DNA from: Marthasterias glacialis
Taxonomy: Eukaryota > Echinodermata > Asteroidea > Forcipulatida > Asteriidae
Direction: 5' to 3'
NCBI GenBank assembly: GCA_911728455.2
Contig: OU452228.1
Location: forward strand, 18,689,224-18,753,223
Length of the DNA: 64,000 nt
Positions within the stretch are counted from its first letter, which is position 1; each line of letters starts with the position of its first letter. The position numbers and the translations under genes were made by a program. Positions 1 to 10,900 of this stretch are shown here, piece by piece. Under the pieces are notes generated by a model, which searched no databases, was not told where the DNA came from, and was given only the letters and a program-made list of their open reading frames with translations.

Positions 1-90
1 TATTATAAAGACTTTATCTATTGGAAAATGAGTGCATCGCAAAACTGATTTCATCTCGGAGCCCCCTCTTTAAGAACATTGGGGGAATTT
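1..90. repeat. End fragment of a TIR element related to the 4.2-6.3 kb array element
   Basis: The reverse complement of roughly bases 1-55 matches the inverted repeat at 4186-4240 (shared blocks CCAATAGA and AGTCTTTAT), and the direct strand matches 6206-6280 (GTGCATC.CAAAACTGA). It has the orientation of a right-hand end, so the body of that copy probably lies outside the window to the left. It is cut by the window edge. Confidence 0.55.
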
Positions 91-2900
91 CATGTTATGA
101 TCTGTGAAACACAATCCAATCGCCAATATCCAAGGGGAAAGTACATCATTGTCATTTGGAAGAATAAATCTTGTCCCATCTTCTGGTGTTCAATTAACAC
201 ACCATAAAGAAAGTTTCGTAAAACATTTTAATATTGAAACCCACGAAAAAATGACTTGCATTCTGTCAGGAATCTTGTGCTGATCATATCGAGCTTATTT
301 TGGTTGTGGCAATGGAAATAAGCATCTGTAATATTCAAGGTCTTCAAGCGTCGAATCCTAGACTTTGACTTTAGTTTAGACACAAGTACTGCCCTGGAGC
401 TTTTGGTACTGGTATGAACTTTATAATCAGTGATCTTTCAGACTGAAACTATCGGCAAACTTCAACAAAATAACATGAATACATGTACATTGTAATATAA
501 CTTGGGTGCTTTCTAAGATTACTTGAAAACGATATTTTGTTAAAATCATAAGCAGCAATATATATATATATATAAAAATAGTTACAGCTCAACCGCTCAG
601 ACAACATTTGCCACCTGAGTGTATAACAAAATAGGGAGTTTTAGGTGCATATAATTTACACAGAGCATGAATATGTGAAATACTCTGACGCCACACAATC
701 ATGACAGTACATTTGAAACACTAAAGTCTGATCCCCCTTTTTTTGTGATATCGAAAATTAAATCATTGTATTTTGTCAGTTTGTTTTTGCATGGGGTGAA
801 AATTGTGCTAGTTTTTTCTTGAGTACAAATAATCTTTATGTTACATGAATTCAATTTTCATAATGTATTTACATGTATATAGCAAATTAAATTTCTAAAC
901 AGAACGTTATAAGTTTGTGTCAATTGCTGTGTTGTGTTTAATATCAAAGTATTAATAATAATTATGTTAATTTATACAAAAGAAATGTGTAGCAACTCTT
1001 CAAGCCACTGCAACAAAATTGCAAGCAGCGAAAATTAATCGTGTAATAATATTTAAGATTTTGAGATAACTGAAATGACAACTCATTTTGTTTTATTTTT
1101 TTTTTCCCGGTAACAAAAACATTTTGGTGTATTTTCTTCAAATATACTGTAATTTATCTTGATTTTGTGCTATTTAAAAATGGTAGAATTGTTGTATTGG
1201 ACCAATTCTTGAAATAAACCACCTTGAAAATATTAGTTTGTTAATGTTATCCTTTTTGTCCTTTTCCTGTGCATGGGATGTCAATTTTTTAAGTTATTTT
1301 TTTACTATCGGAAATTAGTAATAAAATGGCATTTAAAATGAAGACAATCGAGACATAAACCTTGATATCAATGTGCCATCATAAACATTCTATATGTCGA
1401 GAAATACATTAAGGCTCTAATTAGGTGTTTATTTCCCAAGGAAAGCTTTTCTCCTCATATATCTGATGAGCAAATAAACCCAGTTTTTGACATTCCCGAA
1501 GTGTTGACTGAGAGCAGCAGTGTATAAACCATCAAAATATTCTAAATATAAGACAAGTTTTTGTCTCGTTTCCCTGAAGCGTGTGGTTATGGTCCATTAT
1601 CAAATCTATCAAGTCCAAACAACAGATTTTGGAGGATGTGGGAGTGCAGTTTGGGTTAATGTAAAGTTAATACAACTACTGACCAACTTTTTTTGGAGCG
1701 ATAATCTCAACCTTGAATGTTACATAAAACCATGGCAACACATACATCTGGCGAGTATTTCTCCGGATTTTCCCCGATTTCAGGATTTTCTCCAAATCTC
1801 CTTGAGCATTAAACTTTCTTGAAAGAAGTAAAGCAGTCACCAAATGGAGAAAGAAAGTCCACATTGTTTCCAAATGTGTAGTTTTGTATTTCTGGTGATT
1901 TACATTTTTTTTTCTTTCCTTCTAAAGCTCCTTTCAAACTAGACGATTTTCACAGGAAATTCCCAGGAAAATTTGGTGGACCTTTTCACACTTGCATTGC
2001 TAACCCTAGCAAACTCCTGGGAAATAACCATTTCCCGAGAAATAAGGTTAAGCGAGACAACCCTAGGGTTAACATACTAAGTGTTCACTCTACCCAGGAA
2101 AATTGCATTAAGTGTGAAATGAACATGGGGTGGTGGTGGGATTAAAACTCCCAGGAACTTCCTGAGATTTTAGTTCCCTGGGAATTGGCTCTCAAATGTG
2201 AAAAGGGCTTAACACTTTGGAGGGATAATTTTGTATCCACTACCCTGAACTTTTGCATAGGCCCATATGACTCTCTTCCTAGAAAATTATTATTAATGAT
2301 GTTTTTTTTCCCTCCCAGCAACTGCTGACCTAAACTGCCTTGGTGACAGTGAACCACTATTTACCAAATCCCTAATTGTATTCTTTTATCTTAGATAACA
2401 TTATCCAATTATTGACTTCATGTGTGCATTAAAGCTCAACATTGTGCAACGTGACTGATAGCGCTATAAACAGGCCATACTTCCATTTCTACTTCCCCCG
2501 GATGTGAAGTACATCCACCGGAAGTAGAATCATTTTCAGAATCATTTTTGACCATAAACTGTTGATTCAAAATTTTGCATATTTAAGCGACAGTCAATGC
2601 ATTCTTAAAGTCACAAAATAAGCTTGGTAAAAATCATTTAAAACCTGAATCACCTTAGATAGTTTATTGGATTTTGTTTCACCATAATTGCCCTTGGAAG
2701 CCTGTAAAGCTGGATACAGGTTTAATCTTTATATCTTCTATTTGTTTGCCCAACCATGGAGACTGAAAAACATTTGGTGGGTTTTAAGCCACGCCTGGCT
2801 TAATTTAATCTTCATTTAACGCCTACGAGCTTGATGAAGCTGAGAACAATTTGACGGGAGTATCAACTCTAGAAGTGTCTAAATAAGTTTAGTTAATTTG
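91..2900. other. Intergenic region upstream of the mucin-like gene
   Basis: AT-rich DNA with no coding region I can support. It holds a short (TA)n run near 560-575, homopolymer T tracts and a TIR-like repeat at about 1920-2215. A short inverted pair of CCGGA.GT.AAGTA type occurs at 2497-2528. The small open frames here have no splice or compositional support. Confidence 0.6.
1920..2215. repeat. Short TIR-like element (degenerate MITE)
   Basis: The left part (about 1930-1975) carries TTTTCACA followed by AATTCCCAGG. The right part (about 2170-2212) carries the reverse complement, CCTGGGAATT then TGTGAAAAGGGC. The arms are imperfect, so this is an old or diverged non-autonomous element. No ORF is present. 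Confidence 0.45.
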
Positions 2901-3131
2901 ACAGATTTCCTCCCACATACAGCTTGACAATTTGAGAATTGTTTTGTATTGAACATCATACAGGTAAGTGTTTCAAGTCATGTAGAAGGAATTGCTTCAA
3001 TGTTTTTTTTTTTATTTCTAAAAAGAAAGCTTTGAAAGTTTTTCAAATGAATGTTAAAATTTGTTTCTTCCCATAATACTCTCAGGTTTTTAAAATTATT
3101 TTTGAAACATTTGCAGGAAAAGCAAACCAAC
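2890..3131 (+). promoter_or_regulatory. Non-coding first exon and first intron of the mucin-like gene
   Basis: A good donor (CATACAG|GTAAGTG) ends at 2963 and a good acceptor (TTTGCAG|GAAAAG) ends at 3116. This suggests a 5' UTR exon ending at 2963, a 153-bp intron, and an ATG 15 bases into the next exon. The transcription start is not visible. Confidence 0.5.
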
Positions 3132-4046
3132 ATGGCTCAGTTCCTTTCCCTTGCGGCAGTGGTACTCCTAAATTTGATCACCCTGTCTTTGGCTACAACA
3201 GCTGTACCTACAACATTTGGAACAGTCATATCGACAGCTGGCTCACTAACTACTGCAGGATCACTAACTACAGCAGGCTTGCAGACTACGGCAGGCTTGC
3301 AGACAACAGCAGGCATGCAAACAACTTCAGGTTCACAAGCTACTACTGCACGCTCTCAAACTACTGCAGGCTCTCAAACTACTGCAGGTTTACAAACTAC
3401 TGCAGGCTTACAAACCAATGCAGGCTCTCAAACCAATGCAGGCTCTCAAACTACTGCAGGCTCTCAAACCAACGCAGGCTCTCAAACTACTGCAGGCTCT
3501 CAAACCAATGCAGGCTCTCAAACTACTGCAGGCTCTCAAACCAATGCAGGCTCTCAAACTACTGCAGGCTCTCAAACCAATGCAGGCTCTCAAACTACTG
3601 CAGGCTCTCAAACCAATGCAGGCTCTCAAACTACTGCAGGCTCTCAAACCAATGCAGGCTCTCAAACTACTGCAGGCTCTCAAACCAATGCAGGCTCTCA
3701 AACTACTGCAGGATCACAAACCGATACAGCAACAGCAGGGTCACAGAGCACAGCTGCGCAAGACACTACAGTTACATCAGGAAACAATGATAATGAAACA
3801 ACAACAACAGCTTCACAAACGACATCTGTTGGAGACACAAGTCTCTCTGCGGGTGCCATTGCAGGCATTGCCGTTGGAAGCTTTGTTGGTGCCTGTCTAA
3901 TTCTGGGTGTCGTCGGTGGGTGTCTATACAAATGCATGACCAAACAAAAAGTGGAAGATATCGAGATGGCAACTAGCAAGATGGAATTCGAGGGAAAAAC
4001 AACAAACAAAGACAAAGACAGTTTGATCAAGGGAGCTTCAAAATAA
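3132..4046 (+). CDS. Mucin-like type I membrane protein with 12-residue Thr/Ser repeats
   Basis: A 304-residue protein is encoded if translation starts at 3132. I prefer this ATG to the in-frame one at 3051 because it follows a splice acceptor at 3116 and begins a typical signal peptide (MAQFLSL, hydrophobic to about residue 21). The ectodomain is almost only Thr, Ser, Ala, Gly and Gln. Its core is NAGSQTTAGSQT repeated eight times, flanked by variants with TAGLQT and TTAGMQT, so dense O-glycosylation is expected. A single membrane span lies at about residues 240-268 (GAIAGIAVGSF...), followed by a short charged cytoplasmic tail rich in Lys and Glu. A surface mucin or glycocalyx role fits, but the family is not identified and repeats of this kind evolve fast. 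Long open frames on the other strand here are shadows of the repeat. Confidence 0.8.
   Translation: MAQFLSLAAVVLLNLITLSLATTAVPTTFGTVISTAGSLTTAGSLTTAGLQTTAGLQTTAGMQTTSGSQATTARSQTTAGSQTTAGLQTTAGLQTNAGSQTNAGSQTTAGSQTNAGSQTTAGSQTNAGSQTTAGSQTNAGSQTTAGSQTNAGSQTTAGSQTNAGSQTTAGSQTNAGSQTTAGSQTNAGSQTTAGSQTDTATAGSQSTAAQDTTVTSGNNDNETTTTASQTTSVGDTSLSAGAIAGIAVGSFVGACLILGVVGGCLYKCMTKQKVEDIEMATSKMEFEGKTTNKDKDSLIKGASK
3431..3718 (+). repeat. 36-bp coding minisatellite in the mucin-like gene
   Basis: Eight nearly identical 36-bp units encode NAGSQT+TAGSQT. Units differ by single bases (for example AACGCAGG against AATGCAGG), so the array was homogenised recently. A length divisible by three keeps the frame open whatever the copy number. 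Confidence 0.9.
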
Positions 4047-4185
4047 TAAGACAGTGATGACTTAGACTGAAATGTATTTAGTGGCAAACTCATTGCGTGA
4101 CCATCGGCAAACCAGGCTGATTTCTTGGCAAGCCCTCGCTGTGTGTATTCATCAGCAGAGTGTGTACATATTTAAACTATTTGTT
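4047..4185 (+). other. Probable 3' UTR of the mucin-like gene
   Basis: Non-coding sequence follows the stop at 4046. No canonical AATAAA is seen before the flanking transposon end at about 4186. The polyadenylation site is therefore unknown. Confidence 0.35.
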
Positions 4186-6262
4186 GGTCAAATTCAGTTT
4201 TGTGATAAACTCATGTCCCAATAGACAGAGTCTTTATGAACGCAGGAAAAATACTACAAGTCTCTAACGTCACTTTAAAACAGCGGTAGAATGCCATTGT
4301 ATTTGATACCCTTTCAGGGTGTGAATTTTGTCAATATAACAAAAACATCCATTGACATCTCAGATAGATGGGTCTGTCATGTCTATACATTTTTGTGCAA
4401 GAATTTTTGCAGTTCATTCCTGAATTTCCGTAAAATACAATGAAAAAGGCATTACATTTAACATTTTGACTGAGGCAAAAATTCCTCTTTGGAATGTATA
4501 GACCATTTGTTGTTGGTATCAAATTACGTCCTGTTTTAAACAAAAATGACATTTTACACCATTTTAGAATGCCATTGTATTTGATACCCTTCCATGGTGT
4601 GAATAACAAAAACATCCATTGACATCTCAGATAGATGGGTCTGTCATGTCTATACATTTTTGTGCAAGAATTTTTGCAGTTCATTCCTGAATTTCCGTAA
4701 AATACAATGAAAAAGGCATTAAATTTAACATTTTGACTGAGGTAAAAATTCCTCTTTGGAATGTATAGACCAATTGTTGTTGGTATCAAATTACGTCCTG
4801 TTTTAAACAAAAATGACATTTTACACCATTTTAGAATGCCATTGTATTTGATACCCTTCCATGGTGTGAATAACAAAAACATCCATTGACATCTCAGATA
4901 GATGGGTCTGTCATGTCTATACATTTTTGTGCAAGAATTTTTGCAGTTCATTCCTGAATTTCCGTAAAATACAATGAAAAAGGCATTAAATTTAACATTT
5001 TGACTGAGGCAAAAATTCCTCTTTGGAATGTATAGACCAATTGTTGTTGGTATCAAATTACGTCCTGTTTTAAACAAAAATGACATTTTACACCATTTTA
5101 GAATGCCATTGTATTTGATACCCTTCCATGGTGTGAATAACAAAAACATCCATTGACATCTCAGATAGATGGGTCTGTCATGTCTATACATTTTTGTGCA
5201 AGAATTTTTGCAGTTCATTCCTGAATTTCCGTAAAACACAATGAAAAAGGCATTAAATTTAACATTTTGACTGAGGCAAAAATTCCTCTTTGGATTGTAT
5301 AGACCATTTGTTGTTGGTATCAAATTACGTCCTGTTTTAAACAAAAATGACATTTTACACCATTTTAGAATGCCATTGTATTTGATACCCTTCCATGGTG
5401 TGAATAACAAAAACATCCATTGACATCTCAGATAGATGGGTCTGTCATGTCTATACATTTTTGTGCAAGAATTTTTGCAGTTCATTCCTGAATTTCCGTA
5501 AAATACAATGAAAAAGGCATTAAATTTAACATTTTGACTGAGGTAAAAATTCCTCTTTGGAATGTATAGACCAATTGTTGTTGGTATCAAATTACGTCCT
5601 GTTTTAAACAAAAATGACATTTTACACCATTTTAGAATGCCATTGTATTTGATACCCTTCCATGGTGTGAATAACAAAAACATCCATTGACATCTCAGAT
5701 AGATGGGTCTGTCATGTCTATACATTTTTGTGCAAGAATTTTTGCAGTTCATTCCTGAATTTCCGTAAAATACAATGAAAAAGGCATTAAATTTAACATT
5801 TTGACTGAGGCAAAAATTCCTCTTTGGAATGTATAGACCAATTGTTGTTGGTATCAAATTACGTCCTGTTTTAAACAAAAATGACATTTTACACCATTTT
5901 AGAATGCCATTGTATTTGATACCCTTCCATGGTGTGAATAACAAAAACATCCATTGACATCTCAGATAGATGGGTCTGTCATGTCTATACATTTTTGTGC
6001 AAGAATTTTTGCAGTTCATTCCTGAATTTCCGTAAAACACAATGAAAAAGGCATTAAATTTAACATTTTGACTGAGGCAAAAATTCCTCTTTGGATTGTA
6101 TAGACCATTTGTTGTTGGTTTCAAATTACGTCCTGTTTTAAACAAAAATGACATTTTACACCATTTTAACATGAGGTTAGAGACTTGTAACTTTTTGTAA
6201 ACATTTTCATAAGGACTCTATTTAAAATAAATAAGTGCATCACAAAACTGACTTTGACCTTG
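4186..6262. mobile_element. Foldback-type element with long TIRs enclosing a 267-bp tandem array
   Basis: An inverted repeat of about 85 bp brackets the tandem array. The left arm runs 4186-4268 (TCAGTTTTGTGAT ... AGTCTTTATGAA ... ACAAGTCTCTAAC). The right arm runs 6176-6262 as its reverse complement, with scattered substitutions. The arms plus the internal satellite-like core give an element of about 2.1 kb with no transposase. A third arm copy is at the window start. I could not define a target-site duplication. Confidence 0.6.
4344..6172. repeat. Tandem array, 267-bp unit, about 7 copies, with an 801-bp higher-order period
   Basis: The marker AACATCCATTGACATCTCAG recurs at 4344, 4611, 4878, 5145, 5412, 5679 and 5946, exactly 267 bp apart. 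Diagnostic variants (AAATACAATG or AAACACAATG; GGTAAAAA or GGCAAAAA; ACCAATTG or ACCATTTG) show copies 2-3-4 matching copies 5-6-7 in order, so a trimer was duplicated. Because 267 is 89 x 3, the minus strand stays open for 613 codons. I treat that frame as a by-product of the period, since it has no domain, start context or intron structure. Confidence 0.92.
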
Positions 6263-7911
6263 GAGCCGCTCTTCAACCTCCAGTTTCTTAATCTTATGAC
6301 ATTAACAGGTAACTCGACTCTCAAAAAAAACAATTCGAAATTGAACCATGGCAAGTCTCAAGCATTTTAAAACATTGGGGTTTGTTTCATTAGCGTAATT
6401 TTGTTTACTTCACGCATTAAAGCAACGTATGTGGAAACCCGAGATTCCCAAAAACGTTTGAACATGAACGAGACTTGCACGGTCTATTGTAGAGCCTCAT
6501 ATTAAGGGAATAAAAGAGTGGTGACAAGGTTTTAAACGGCAGTTTAGACTGGCAGGGTCGTGGTCGTGGCCATGGGATTAAGGACAGAGCCGAAGGCCGT
6601 GACCCTGCAAAGTCTTGAAAGGCACTTAAGACTGACTCACTAATCCTTTATTCCCATTCATTTTTTTTGTTAAAAAACATGAAAATGTTGGAAATCTGTA
6701 AACTTTTCTGTTATTGTAAATTTTCAATCCTTTTCACTTCATCGGGCTGGGTTTCGCGAGGGATCAGTTTGCAAGCGACACTCAACCGTGGCACATACGC
6801 ACGCGTATTAATCTACTTACGCTGATTACCGGTATGTATTGATGGAGTGAATGGTTATTAGCTTGAGCGCCAACACGCATACGGCTATGAGCGCAAAAAG
6901 CACATTAGCCAACCGGTCTTAAGCAGCTCCAGCTATGTCTTTAACAGTCATTTAATACCAGGTAAACATGGTCATGTGATCACCTTTCAACCAATAGGAC
7001 TGCCAAAACTTGGGTGTTTATGAATTAACATTTAATAGTTTTGTACTTCTTTCTGATAATGACCTCTTATGTTTTTATTAAAATTTAATATTTTACATAG
7101 GTTTGAAATTAAGTAGCTCCAATAACTTACAGGACAGAAAAGTGTCAGACACCAGTTGGAGCTTTAGATAAATAAATTCTTAACTACTTTTTCAAATAGA
7201 CATGTTTTGTATTGATTGTTTCTATTTTTGCACCACACATTTCTTTTATCATGTTTATTGCTTTTTATTATTATTATTCAATTTTTTTTCAGAAGGAAAA
7301 CTACCTGTGCTGTCCAATCTTATTTTTCTTGAACAAAAAGCCCCCTCAAAAAAAAATAATCTTGAAATAAATTGCACAAATTGCCAAAGTGGTACCAAAT
7401 ACATTTCAAAGAACCTGAAAGTTTTGAGACAATAGCAGGGGAAAAACTTCTTTTATGTTTAGAAGGCTCATAAAAGAGCAGCTGGTGACACAAGTTTCAA
7501 TCTCTTTAATCTGAAAGTCTTCACTTTACTCTTGAAAGATGATCAGAGCTAATCCCCTACTTGCTTTTTTCAGAGCCTACACAACTCTGAAGAAATTACA
7601 GGCACAATATCTGACCACCAGCATTGACCAGTGAAGACAAAGACAGGAACATGTTGTTGAATGCAAGGGCCGACCTTCATGGTTTAGTCTTTTAGAGACT
7701 TTCTCAGGCTATCTAATAAGTCTTAGTGATTTTCTGAGGGTAAAAAGCGAACAGCATATTTTGATTATAATATGGTGCTACTGTGAACTTCCTCTGTTTC
7801 TAATGTAACCATTTTGACATCTAGAGATCAATTTGTTACCTTCCTTGAAAGAGACGACACGAAGTTCTCTTCAAAGAAACAAGAATTAACCATTCTTAAC
7901 AATGATGGCCT
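6263..7911. other. Intergenic region between the array and the unidentified minus-strand gene
   Basis: No supported gene. It contains a degenerate TIR-like repeat at 6500-6660 and AT-rich DNA. Reverse-complement AATAAA motifs near 7074 and 7267 could be polyadenylation signals of the minus-strand gene ending at 7912. Confidence 0.5.
6500..6660. repeat. Short TIR-like repeat
   Basis: GGGAATAAAAG near 6508 pairs with CTTTATTCCC near 6647. Inner blocks GCAGGGTCGTGG and CCGTGACCCTGC are also inverted. A related fragment with GAATGGGAATAAAAG and GCAGGGTCGTGG occurs at about 35988-36050. Confidence 0.5.
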
Positions 7912-10900
7912 TCATCCATTGTCCATATCGTCAACCACTGAAGATTTGGCTCTGTTCTCCATTATCCAACTGAAGACGTATTCGTCGCATTGCTTGAGGG
8001 CAGCAGACTTCTCCTCGCTTTCTGCTCCGGGTAAACCCAAGATGGTCCCAATTGTCTCCTTCAAGTTTAACAAAAACAGGTGGAAAGATTCACGATACAG
8101 ACCAAAAATGAGCCGGTCACCATATTTGTCATGTTCTCATTAATTCAACGATCCATTAAGCACCGCCCCCCTTAACATATCGACCAATCACAGCACTGGC
8201 TACATCACCACTGTGCCACAATGCCACAGTGCACAACATGCTCGCTATAAGTACGCACACGCACGTTTATATTTTCCAATAGGATTTTATCGTGTCAGAC
8301 TTTTGTCGGACTTTCAGTGGTGCAGCCAAGGCTGTGATTGGTCACCACGTAAGGGGCGGGACTTTATGGATCAGTCTATTATGCGACAGCAAATAATTAT
8401 GAATACTTTATAAAGTGCCGGAATCTGCTACAGATGAGCGCTCATTATTTTTTAACCAGGTATGCAGAGTTATGAATTCTAAGCCTCATTTTATACAGCA
8501 TCTTGTAAGCGGCGCAGTCTGCAGCTAACCATGCCAGAAAACACTTTGAATGATAAGTGTACTGGGTTCTTTTACATGCATACAGGAAACACAACAAAGC
8601 GCACCACACTAGCAGTTTTTTCAATGTTTTTGTGTGAACCTGAAACCACCCAAAAAGTGTTTCAACATGCGAATGGACATGCAGGCTGATACTGAAAATA
8701 ATTTGAGTTGATTCGTTTGATGTTTTTTGTTTTTTTTTAAATCACCGAAGTTACCTGCTTTTTCTGTCCATTTTTTTTTATTGAAATTTGTAATTGAAAA
8801 ATTATGGGTGGTTTCGGGTACTTTAAATAAAGTTACAACCATTGGCAAAACTGCTCACGTGACGATAGATTTCAGCATATTCTTGTCATAACCAACAAAA
8901 CCAACAGCTTTATGCCGAAGGACGAAGCAATAATGGTTAAGTGTCTTGCTTAAGGATACAAGTGTCTAAACCGGGCCTCAAACCCACACTCTGCTGAGCA
9001 GAAACACCAGAACTTGAGTCCGGTGCACTAGACCAACAAAAGGGGACCAGACTATTTTATCCCATCTTGAGTCTAAGAGTCTCATTGTGGTTACATCCAA
9101 CTAACCAAGCGTAAAAACATGATAGATTTCCTAAAAAGGAGTTTAACAACAGAGCAATTTCTTTAAATTTGCTAGATACTTACCAGGCCGTTGGTCTGAT
9201 TGGCAACGTCATGCAAGTGCTGGTTCAGGTACTGCATGGTCCTACAAAAAGGGAAAGCCATTCAAGAAACATACTTACTAATGTTAAAATTTGGGTGTGA
9301 TCCCTGGTTTTATAACACCTCTTCCTTTGATTCTATCTGTTGATTGGTCGAACGTGCGTCACGTGGTGTTGTGTATTTTTACTATCACACTGCACACCGA
9401 CCAAAAGAACTATTAAATGGTACTATCCAACGACAACCTCGAACCCGGTGAAACGATCAAATAATACGTGCATTTGAAATACGATATGAGAACGAAGGCA
9501 GTGTGGTACCCCTTGTCAAGATTTCCTGTCAGATTGTATACAGCTGTTTGAAGACTGTTATACGCACAGTTGTTTGACTAATATAACCACAAAATGGATG
9601 AAATTGAGGTGTTATAAAACAAATATTGACTGCTTTATCTCGTGGCGTAGTAAAACTAGTCACTCTCGGTGATCCCCGGAGCCGCCTATCTTCCCTCGGC
9701 TCCGCCTCGGGAAGACAGGCTGCTCCGGGGATCACCTCGAGTGACTAGTTTTACTACGCCACTCGAAGCAGTCAATATTTGTATAATATAGCAGTTTCAG
9801 GCTGTATGGCTTCTGACTAGCACCACTAAACAAAGATATTTAATTATTACTATTGATTGGTTGATTACTTAATATTAACATTTGCTGCGTTTCTTTTTCC
9901 CAAGTACAAAGCGATAAGTTTACAAGATGCACAATATGGGCAAGGACTATCAAATTTTATCGAAAAATTTTCTTACTTCTGTGGAGACTGACTGTCACTC
10001 ATGTGATGTATCAGGTGGTTACGCAGAAGAAGGGCTTTGGTCTCCAGGTCAACTTGATGGACATCTTTTCCTAAACGAAGAAAAAAAAACATGAAAACTA
10101 TACACTGATGTATAGAAATAAGCAATGAAAACCTTTCTATAACTTAGGGTAGGCCTTCCAAGAGTGCTTGCTGTAGATAAGTGTTCTGTTTTTTTTTTTT
10201 ACTTCCACTAACAATTTTAGCACACGGGACCCACAGCTTAATGTCCCATCCGAAGGACAAAGCAATTATGGTAAAGTATCTTGCTCAAGGACACAAGTGC
10301 CGCGACCGGGATTCGAACCCACACCCTGCTGCCAACAACACCAGAACTTGAGTCCGGTGATCTTAACCACTCGGCCACGACACTCCAATGTCAGAGAGCA
10401 GTTCAAATGAACCATCAAGTGATCAAGTATCTTAGCATCATACACTGGACAATAAAAATATAAAATACATTTATAAAACGTGAAAAAAATTATATAACAT
10501 ACAAAATAACAAATAAAAAGGTATATTACAGGGAAGCAATGAACAGCTATCATAAATTACAAATAAAAAGATTCAATTCACACAATATGCAAAACACAAG
10601 TTCCTTTCTTTTACCTTTTATGTTCACCTCATGTGCAAGTGCCTGTGTAAGTTTTTCTCTCATCTGCAGGAGGTACAATCGTGTCGCTTTTTCTTTGGCA
10701 AATCTTGAGACGTCCTTCGGAGATGAATACAATGTTTAATTGTTAATACTAACGGAGATTTGGAATATATTAAATGAAGAGGACCAAAGCTTTTATTTAT
10801 TTTTTTTATTATTTATTTTTAGAGCATGTTATAGGCAACTATACAAATCAGATCCAACAAATATTTTAAATACATATAAAATGACAAAATATAGTAGAAC

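Noticed and set aside
3408-3900. Open frames on the minus strand and in the +1 frame across the mucin repeat
   Set aside because: They are shadows of the 36-bp repeat; only the NAGSQTTAGSQT frame has a signal peptide and membrane span.
4331-6172. 613-codon open frame on the minus strand as a gene
   Set aside because: It coincides exactly with a 267-bp tandem array whose period is divisible by three, lacks splice signals and domains, and sits inside a transposon-like element.
10281-10390. Possible tRNA genes (GGTTCGAATCCC-like B boxes here and at 16258, 31950, 49655, 52225, 56025, 59900)
   Set aside because: Each is followed by a shared SINE body and recurs in several copies; acceptor stems do not pair, so they are SINE heads.
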